From NCBI RefSeq assembly GCF_002858675.1, contig NZ_PJZF01000006.1, forward strand, positions 1-64,000: a stretch of DNA of 64,000 nucleotides, written 5' to 3'. The position numbers were made by a program, and so were the translations under genes. The notes below the pieces were generated by a model, which saw only the letters and a program-made list of their open reading frames with translations, ran no database searches and had not been told where the DNA came from. The number at the start of each line of letters is the position of its first letter. The stretch's first letter is position 1. Source of the stretch: Chimaeribacter californicus. Its GTDB lineage: Bacteria; Pseudomonadota; Gammaproteobacteria; Enterobacterales; Enterobacteriaceae. Of this stretch, positions 58,550 through 64,000 are shown in pieces.

Positions 58550-59554
58550 ATGTGGCAAAAAATGCTGAAACACCGTGAAGCCCTGCTCGCCGGGGTGATT
58601 CTGCTGATGGTGCTGGCGATCGGCAGCCGGGTGCCCTCTTTCCTGCGGCCGGGCAATCTGGTGGAGATCTTTAACGACACCTCAATCCTGATCATTCTGG
58701 CGCTGGGCCAGATGATGGTGCTGCTGACCAAAGGCATCGATCTGTCGATGGCGGCCAACCTGGCGCTGACCGGCATGATCGTGGCGCTGCTTAACTTCCA
58801 CCATCCGGAAATCCCGGTGTGGGTGCTGCTGGTGATCGCCACCCTGCTCGGGCTGGTGATGGGGATGATCAACGGCCTGCTGGTATGGAAACTTGGCATC
58901 CCGGCGATTGTGGTCACGCTCGGCACCATGAGCATCTATCGCGGCATTATCTTCCTGTTGTCGAACGGCGGCTGGATTAATGCACACCAGATGAGCAGCG
59001 ATTTCCTCGGCCTGCCGCGTACCGAATTGCTGGGGATGCCGGTACTGAGCTGGTGTGCCGTGGCTGCGCTGCTGCTGGTGGGGTATTTCCTGCTCTACAG
59101 CCGCACCGGGCGGGCAATGTACACCGCCGGCGGCAACGCCACGGCGGCGTATTACACCGGCATCAACGCCGGGAAAATGCAGTTTGTCAGTTTCAGCCTC
59201 TCCGGCGCGCTGGCCGGGTTCTGCGGCTATCTGTGGATTTCCCGCTTTGCGGTGGCCTATGTGGATGTGGCGAACGGGTTTGAACTGCAAATCGTCGCGG
59301 CCTGCGTGATTGGCGGCATCAGCACCATGGGCGGCATCGGCCGCGTGTGGGGCTGCCTGATGGGTGCGCTGTTCCTGGGCGTGATCAACAACGCGCTGCC
59401 GGTGATTGGCATTTCGCCCTTCTGGCAGATGGCGATTTCCGGTGCAGTGATCGTGATTGCCGTGCTGCTGAATGAGCGGGGCAACAAACGCAAAGGGCGG
59501 CTTATTCTGCGTGATGTGGCGCTTTCCAGACAAAAAGAAGGGGTGAAACCATGA
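58550..59554 (+). CDS. Rhamnose-type ABC transporter permease 1 (RhaP type)
   Basis: 334 residues, about ten helices, BPD_transp_2 family as RbsC. ALGQMMVLLTKGIDLSMAANLALTGM near 45-70 is the family signature, and GGISTMGGIGRVWGCLMGAL is the coupling loop near 255-275. Its ATG immediately follows the ATPase TAA, and its end overlaps the next gene by 4 bp (ATGA). Confidence 0.86.
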   Translation: MWQKMLKHREALLAGVILLMVLAIGSRVPSFLRPGNLVEIFNDTSILIILALGQMMVLLTKGIDLSMAANLALTGMIVALLNFHHPEIPVWVLLVIATLLGLVMGMINGLLVWKLGIPAIVVTLGTMSIYRGIIFLLSNGGWINAHQMSSDFLGLPRTELLGMPVLSWCAVAALLLVGYFLLYSRTGRAMYTAGGNATAAYYTGINAGKMQFVSFSLSGALAGFCGYLWISRFAVAYVDVANGFELQIVAACVIGGISTMGGIGRVWGCLMGALFLGVINNALPVIGISPFWQMAISGAVIVIAVLLNERGNKRKGRLILRDVALSRQKEGVKP

Positions 59555-60564
59555 GTAAGACGCTGATTTCTGACCGCGCCGCGCTGCCTGCCTCGCCGCC
59601 GTCACGGGCTAAGCGCCTGCTGTGCTGGGAAACGTTTCTGCTGGCGGTGACGCTGGCGGTGTTTGTGGCCAACGCGCTGGCCTCCCCTTACTTTCTGAAC
59701 ATCTGGAACCTGTCAGATGCCACCTTTAACTTCACGGAGAAAGCGATCATCGTGCTGCCGATGGCGATGCTGATTATCGCCCGGGAAATCGATCTGTCGG
59801 TGGCGTCCACTATTGCGCTGAGTTCCACGGTGATGGGCTTCTGCGCGCAGGCCGGGGTAGGGACGGCGGGGCTGGTGGGCATTGGGCTGGGCGTCGGGCT
59901 GCTGTGCGGGCTAGTTAATGGTTTGCTGGTGACGCGTTTTAACCTCTCATCTATCGTCATCACCATCGGCACCATGAGCCTCTACCGGGGCATCGCCTAT
60001 ATCCTGCTGGGCGATCAGGCGCTGAACGCCTACCCGCCCGAGTTTGCCTGGTTCGGCCAGGGCTACGTCTGGGAGGCGCTCTCTTTTGAGTTTGCGCTGT
60101 TCATTGTGCTGGCTGTCGCGTTCGCCTTCCTGCTACATAAAACCAACTTTGGCCGCCGCACTTACGCCATCGGCAATAACCCGACCGGCGCGTGGTACTC
60201 CGGTATTAACGTCAAACGCCATAACCTGATCCTGTTTGTGATGGTAGGCGTGATGGCCGGGCTGGCCGCCGTGCTGCTGACCTCGCGCCTCGGCAGCACG
60301 CGGCCGACCATTGCGGTGGGCTGGGAGCTGAGCGTGGTAACCATGGCGGTGCTGGGCGGCGTGAATATCCTGGGCGGTTCCGGCAGTATGCCGGGCGTGA
60401 TCATCGCCGCGTTTCTGATGGGGCTGGTGACCTTCGGCCTGAGCCTGCTTAACGTGCCGGGCATCGTGATGTCGATCATTGTCGGGCTGATGCTGATTAC
60501 GGTGATCACCCTGCCGATTATCACCCGCCGGGTGATGCAGCGGCGGCGGGGCACAACCGCCTGA
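59551..60564 (+). CDS. Rhamnose-type ABC transporter permease 2 (RhaQ type)
   Basis: 337 residues, second membrane subunit. The signature VLPMAMLIIAREIDLSVASTIALSS near 68-92 and GGVNILGGSGSMPGVIIAAFLMG near 268-290 correspond to the same family regions as in permease 1. Two different permeases fit the RhaP/RhaQ and LsrC/LsrD arrangement. Last gene of the operon; no rhamnose mutarotase or kinase gene follows. Confidence 0.86.
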   Translation: MSKTLISDRAALPASPPSRAKRLLCWETFLLAVTLAVFVANALASPYFLNIWNLSDATFNFTEKAIIVLPMAMLIIAREIDLSVASTIALSSTVMGFCAQAGVGTAGLVGIGLGVGLLCGLVNGLLVTRFNLSSIVITIGTMSLYRGIAYILLGDQALNAYPPEFAWFGQGYVWEALSFEFALFIVLAVAFAFLLHKTNFGRRTYAIGNNPTGAWYSGINVKRHNLILFVMVGVMAGLAAVLLTSRLGSTRPTIAVGWELSVVTMAVLGGVNILGGSGSMPGVIIAAFLMGLVTFGLSLLNVPGIVMSIIVGLMLITVITLPIITRRVMQRRRGTTA

Positions 60565-60585
60565 GAGGCTGAACGGCAGACATAA

Positions 60586-60621
60586 AAAAGCCCGCCTTAA
60601 CATGCGTTAAGGCGGGCTTTT
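60586..60621. terminator. Bidirectional terminator between the ABC operon and mnmE
   Basis: AAAAGCCCGCCTTAA (60586-60600), loop CATGCG, TTAAGGCGGGCTTTT (60607-60621): a perfect 15-bp stem with A- and T-tracts on both sides, shared by the convergent transcripts. Confidence 0.93.
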
Positions 60622-60640
60622 CATATCGGCTGGTAGCCTG

Positions 60641-62005
60641 TTATTTGCCGATACAGAAGCTGGAGAAAATGCGGCCGAGCAGATCATCTGAGGTGAATTC
60701 GCCGGTGATCTCACTCAGCGCCTGCTGCGCCAGCCGCAGCTCTTCCGCCAGCAGCTCGCCCGCCCAGGCACCCAACAGCTGATCTTTGCCCTGCACCAGA
60801 TGCTGCGCTGCCTGTTCCAGCGCCTGCAAGTGGCGGCGACGTGCCAGGAACCCGCCTTCCATATTGGTGTTGAAGCCCATGCTGGCCTTCAGGTGCTCGC
60901 GCAGTACGTCCACGCCGTCACCGGTGCGGGCGGAAAGGCGAATCTGCGTATGGCCGTTGATGTCGCTGATGCCCAGCGCTTCCCCGGTGACATCGGCTTT
61001 ATTGCGTACCACGGTGATCGGCAGGCTGGCGGGCAGGCGCGCCATAAACTCCGGCCAGATCTCAGCCGGTTCCACTGCGTTGGTGGTGGTGCCGTCCACC
61101 ATAAACAGCACGCTGTCTGCCTGCTCAATCTCTTTCCAGGCGCGCTCAATACCGATGCGCTCCACTTCATCGCTGGCTTCACGCAGCCCGGCGGTGTCGA
61201 TGATGTGCAGCGGCATGCCGTCGATGTGGATATGCTCGCGCAGTACGTCACGCGTGGTACCGGCGATGTCGGTGACAATTGCGGCATCGCGGCCCGCCAG
61301 CGCATTCAGCAGGCTCGATTTCCCGGCATTCGGCCGCCCGGCGATCACCACTTTCATCCCTTCACGCAACAGGCTGCCCTGGCGCGCCTCGGCGCGAACT
61401 GCGTCCAGGTCGTCCATCACGGCATTAAGCTGCTTCTCGATTTTGCCGTCAGAGAGAAAGTCGATCTCCTCATCCGGGAAATCGATCGCCGCTTCCACAT
61501 AGATGCGCAGGTGGGTGAGGGCTTCAACCAACTGGTGAATACGGGTGGAGAATGCGCCCTGCAACGAGTTCATGGCCGAACGGGCCGCCTGCTCAGAGCT
61601 GGCATCGATCAGGTCAGCAATCGCCTCCGCCTGCGCCAGGTCGAGTTTGTCATTCAGGAACGCGCGCTCGGAGAACTCCCCCGGCCGGGCAATACGCACA
61701 CCCGGCAGCGCCAGAATGCGTTTCAGCAGCAAGTCCAGAATCACCGGCCCGCCGTGGCCCTGAAGTTCCAGCACATCTTCCCCGGTAAAGGAGTTCGGGC
61801 CGGGGAACCACAGCGCGATGCCCTGATCCAGCGTGCTGTGGTCTGCGTCGCGGAACGGCAGGTAGTCGGCATAGCGTGGTTTGGGCAGTTTACCGAGCAC
61901 GACCTGGGCCACCTCGCGGGCAGCCCGGCCGGAAATACGCAAAATGCCGACGCCGCCGCGTCCCGGTGGCGTCGCCTGCGCAACGATCGTATCGGTGGTA
62001 CTCAT
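60641..62005 (-). CDS. mnmE: tRNA modification GTPase MnmE (TrmE)
   Basis: Partner of MnmG in wobble-uridine 34 modification. 454 residues as in E. coli. An N-terminal formyl-tetrahydrofolate-binding domain (about 1-120) precedes a helical domain with an inserted Ras-like G domain (about 216-380: [28 protein letters not shown]). The C-terminal motif is FCIGK with the functional Cys. Start ATG 62005 ([18 protein letters not shown]) aligns with E. coli and has AGAGAA upstream; an upstream in-frame start at 62041 overlaps the yidC terminator. Confidence 0.97.
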   Translation of the reverse strand: MSTTDTIVAQATPPGRGGVGILRISGRAAREVAQVVLGKLPKPRYADYLPFRDADHSTLDQGIALWFPGPNSFTGEDVLELQGHGGPVILDLLLKRILALPGVRIARPGEFSERAFLNDKLDLAQAEAIADLIDASSEQAARSAMNSLQGAFSTRIHQLVEALTHLRIYVEAAIDFPDEEIDFLSDGKIEKQLNAVMDDLDAVRAEARQGSLLREGMKVVIAGRPNAGKSSLLNALAGRDAAIVTDIAGTTRDVLREHIHIDGMPLHIIDTAGLREASDEVERIGIERAWKEIEQADSVLFMVDGTTTNAVEPAEIWPEFMARLPASLPITVVRNKADVTGEALGISDINGHTQIRLSARTGDGVDVLREHLKASMGFNTNMEGGFLARRRHLQALEQAAQHLVQGKDQLLGAWAGELLAEELRLAQQALSEITGEFTSDDLLGRIFSSFCIGK

Positions 62006-62041
62006 AGCGTTCTCTTTGGTAGTGGGCGTTAAAGAATCCAA

Positions 62042-62075
62042 TAAAAAAGAAGGCGGTCATCTGACCGCCTTCTTT
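62042..62075 (-). terminator. yidC-mnmE intergenic terminator
   Basis: AAAGAAGGCGGTCA and TGACCGCCTTCTTT (62046-62075) pair almost end to end with a 2-4-nt loop. On the minus strand the stem is followed by TTTTTTAT. It lies 27 bp after the yidC stop and should end or attenuate transcription into mnmE. Confidence 0.88.
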
Positions 62076-62102
62076 ATGCTTTCCGTTGCTTACCGGTGCG
62101 GA

Positions 62103-63743
62103 TTAACTCTTTTTCACACGGCTGTGCAGGCCACGTTTTTCCAGGCCACGGTAAATCAGCTGTTGCTGAAGGATGGTCACCAGGTTACTGACGATATAGT
62201 ACAGCACCAGGCCAGACGGGAACCACAGGAAGAACACCGTGAAGATGACCGGCATAAAGGTCATGATCTTCTGCTGCATCGGGTCGGTTACGGTGGTCGG
62301 AGACATCTTCTGAATGAAGAACATCGTCACGCCCATCAGAATCGGCAGGATGTAGTACGGGTCTTGTGCGGCCAGGTCATGGATCCACAGGGCGAACGGC
62401 GCGTGGCGCAGCTCAATGGAGCCCATCAGCATGTAGTACAGCGCCAGGAAGATCGGCATCTGGATAACCAGCGGCAGGCAGCCGCCCAGCGGGTTAACCT
62501 TCTCTGCTTTGTACATGGCCATCATTTCCTGGCTCATGCGCTGCTTGTCGTCACCCAGGCGCTCACGCATTGCCTGGATTTTCGGTTGCAGCATACGCAT
62601 CTTCGCCATCGAGGTGTACTGCGCCTTGGTCAGCGGGTACATGATGCCGCGCACGATAAAGGTGATGACGATGATCGAGAAGCCCCAGTTACCGATGAAG
62701 CTGTGCAGGAACTTCAGCAGCTTGAACAGCGGTTGGGAGATGAACCACAGCCAGCCGTAATCCACGGTCAGGTCAAGGTGCGGCGCCACAGCAGCCATCT
62801 TGTCCTGAATCTCCGGGCCGACCCACAAGGTCGCGGCCACATTCTGCTGCGCACCCGGCTGCACTACGAACGGCACGCCTTTAAAGCCGATGGCGGCGAG
62901 GTCACTGCCCATGCTGGTGGAGTAGAAGGTGTTGCTGTCTTTCGCCGACGGCACCCAGGCGGTGGCGAAGTACTGTTGCAGCATCGCTACCCAGCCGCCT
63001 TGCGTCGTGATGTTCAGGTTCTCATCTTTGATGTCGCTGAAGCTGTACTTTTTGTACTTGTCATCAGAAGAGGAGAAGGCCGCGCCACGGTAAGTGTGCA
63101 GGGCAAAGTTATTGCTGCCGGTGTCACGGTGCTTCGGCAGGTCAACCGTCTGCTTGAGCTGGCCGAACAGCGTCATCTCTTGCGGTGTGGTGCTGGCGTT
63201 GTTGATATTGTAGTCAACGTTAACCGCATACTGGCCGCGCTTCAGCACGAAGGTTTTGGTGTACACCACGCCGTGGGCGTCGGTGTAGGTCATCGGGATA
63301 CGCAGCTCGTCCTGGCCGTCAGCCAGGGTGAAGGTGTCCTGAGGAACCTGGAACAGCGGACGCGGGCCGTTGTTCGGGTTATCCGGGCCATTTTTGCCGG
63401 TCAGGCCGCTTTGCGCCTGATAAACAAAGGAGGGGGAGGTTTCCAGCAACTGGAACGGCTGGTTTGAACCCAGAGTGTGCGGGTAGGCTAACAGCAGCGC
63501 TTGTTCGATGTCGCCACCGCGGGTGTTGATTGTCAGCGACAGGACATCCGTCTTAACCGTGATCAGTTTACCCTGGCCACTGGCGGGAACCGCCAGGCTG
63601 GAAGCATCACCGGGGGCTGTGTTGGCAGTCTGTTGCGTGGTCTGGTTGGCCGGTTGCGGAGCGTGGTCCGTTTGCCAGGCCTGCCAGATCATGAAAGACA
63701 CAAACAGCAGAGCGATGAGAAAGAGATTGCGTTGCGAATCCAT
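62103..63743 (-). CDS. yidC: Membrane protein insertase YidC
   Basis: 546 residues (E. coli 548). Inserts and folds inner-membrane proteins, alone or with SecYEG; subunit c of the ATP synthase encoded in this window is a classic substrate. An N-terminal membrane helix ([18 protein letters not shown], about 5-22) precedes a large periplasmic domain (about 25-340). The conserved insertase core has five helices (about 350-535), with the hydrophilic-groove Arg in [21 protein letters not shown]. The C-terminal tail is basic. Two bases separate it from yidD. Confidence 0.97.
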   Translation of the reverse strand: MDSQRNLFLIALLFVSFMIWQAWQTDHAPQPANQTTQQTANTAPGDASSLAVPASGQGKLITVKTDVLSLTINTRGGDIEQALLLAYPHTLGSNQPFQLLETSPSFVYQAQSGLTGKNGPDNPNNGPRPLFQVPQDTFTLADGQDELRIPMTYTDAHGVVYTKTFVLKRGQYAVNVDYNINNASTTPQEMTLFGQLKQTVDLPKHRDTGSNNFALHTYRGAAFSSSDDKYKKYSFSDIKDENLNITTQGGWVAMLQQYFATAWVPSAKDSNTFYSTSMGSDLAAIGFKGVPFVVQPGAQQNVAATLWVGPEIQDKMAAVAPHLDLTVDYGWLWFISQPLFKLLKFLHSFIGNWGFSIIVITFIVRGIMYPLTKAQYTSMAKMRMLQPKIQAMRERLGDDKQRMSQEMMAMYKAEKVNPLGGCLPLVIQMPIFLALYYMLMGSIELRHAPFALWIHDLAAQDPYYILPILMGVTMFFIQKMSPTTVTDPMQQKIMTFMPVIFTVFFLWFPSGLVLYYIVSNLVTILQQQLIYRGLEKRGLHSRVKKS

Positions 63744-63745
63744 CG

Positions 63746-64000
63746 TTAGTGTTCTCTGTTATTGTCGGTTTTCGGCGGCACCGGATCATCGCCACCTGGG
63801 TTCAGGGGATGGCATTTTAATACGCGTTTGATTGTCAACCAACTGCCTTTTACCATGCCAAAACGGCCCACTGCCTCAATTCCATAGTGAGAGCAGGTGG
63901 GCTTGAAGCGGCAATGTGGCCCCAGTAGCGGACTGATAAATAGCTGATAGCCGCGTATCAGCCCGATCAGGAGGCGGGAGCCTGGCGACAGTGGCGGCGC
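63746..64000 (-). CDS. yidD: YidD membrane-insertion efficiency factor (partial, start codon outside)
   Basis: 84 codons plus stop are visible, running off the window end. The reading begins [21 protein letters not shown]. coli YidD is MAPPLSPG..., so only the initiator Met is missing (85 residues expected). The family hallmark with clustered Cys ([16 protein letters not shown] near 25-40, later [15 protein letters not shown]) is intact. It is a small inner-membrane-associated protein that helps YidC insertion and sits between rnpA (beyond the window) and yidC. Confidence 0.95.
   Translation of the reverse strand, partial: APPLSPGSRLLIGLIRGYQLFISPLLGPHCRFKPTCSHYGIEAVGRFGMVKGSWLTIKRVLKCHPLNPGGDDPVPPKTDNNREH

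Noticed and set aside
55982-60564. Second ribose operon or Lsr autoinducer-2 operon
   Set aside because: The binding protein, two distinct permeases and the phrases IYTGPTTTTAEAQIE and VTGLGLPSEMAG fit the rhamnose (RhaSTPQ) type better; lsrF/G/K/R are absent. Lsr remains an alternative to test.

Overview
The window is a chromosomal segment of a gamma-proteobacterium of the order Enterobacterales. Gene content and order match the replication-origin neighbourhood of Escherichia coli read in reverse: [rrn promoter]-yieP-rbs-kup-ravA-viaA-asnC-mioC-oriC-mnmG-rsmG-atpIBEFHAGDC-glmUS-...-pstSCAB-phoU-...-yieH-adeP-yieF-yieE-...-mnmE-yidC-yidD. Protein sequences are close to, but clearly different from, E. 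coli; a Serratia/Yersinia/Erwinia-like genus is plausible, but I cannot resolve it from this window. Functions were assigned by recalled family resemblance and visible motifs; no database search was run.

1-9,000: an rRNA P1 promoter fires leftwards out of the window. yieP follows, then the ribose operon rbsDACBKR (minus strand) with twin RbsR palindromes and a well-placed CRP site, and the potassium transporter kup. hsrA is absent, so yieP and rbsR abut stop codon to stop codon. 9,000-16,120: ravA-viaA, asnC without its usual partner asnA, mioC, a full oriC (four DnaA boxes, three AT-rich 13-mers, 14 GATC sites), mnmG and rsmG. 16,120-27,460: the nine-gene ATP synthase operon, then glmU and glmS. 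Four bases after the atpC stop lies one isolated copy of a type I-E-like CRISPR repeat.

27,460-36,900: an accessory block. A GlxA-type AraC regulator faces a three-gene oxidoreductase/AhpD-like/hydrolase cluster. Next is a DMSO-reductase-type operon dmsABC plus an extra multi-cluster ferredoxin gene and a DmsD-like chaperone, with an FNR-like site upstream. 36,900-41,550: the phosphate operon pstSCAB-phoU behind two Pho boxes. 41,550-45,010: a TetR regulator apparently starting at CTG, facing a fused 3-dehydroshikimate dehydratase (quiC type), then yieH.

45,240-60,620: adenine permease adeP, then a 5-kb rhamnoside island (AraC/RhaR-like regulator, MFS transporter, GH78 alpha-L-rhamnosidase) inserted between adeP and yieF. 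It is bracketed by 236-bp direct repeats that duplicate the adeP/yieF terminator and the 3' end of yieF. After yieF and yieE come a chemoreceptor with a sigma-28-type promoter and a four-gene ABC importer of the rhamnose (RhaSTPQ) type. Island and importer together suggest local specialisation in plant rhamnosides. 60,640-64,000: mnmE, yidC and all of yidD except its start codon.

The most unusual items are the solitary CRISPR repeat in the atp 3' UTR, the direct-repeat-flanked rhamnoside island, the extra ferredoxin gene in the dms operon, the orphan asnC, the CTG-started TetR gene and the altered R1 DnaA box of oriC.
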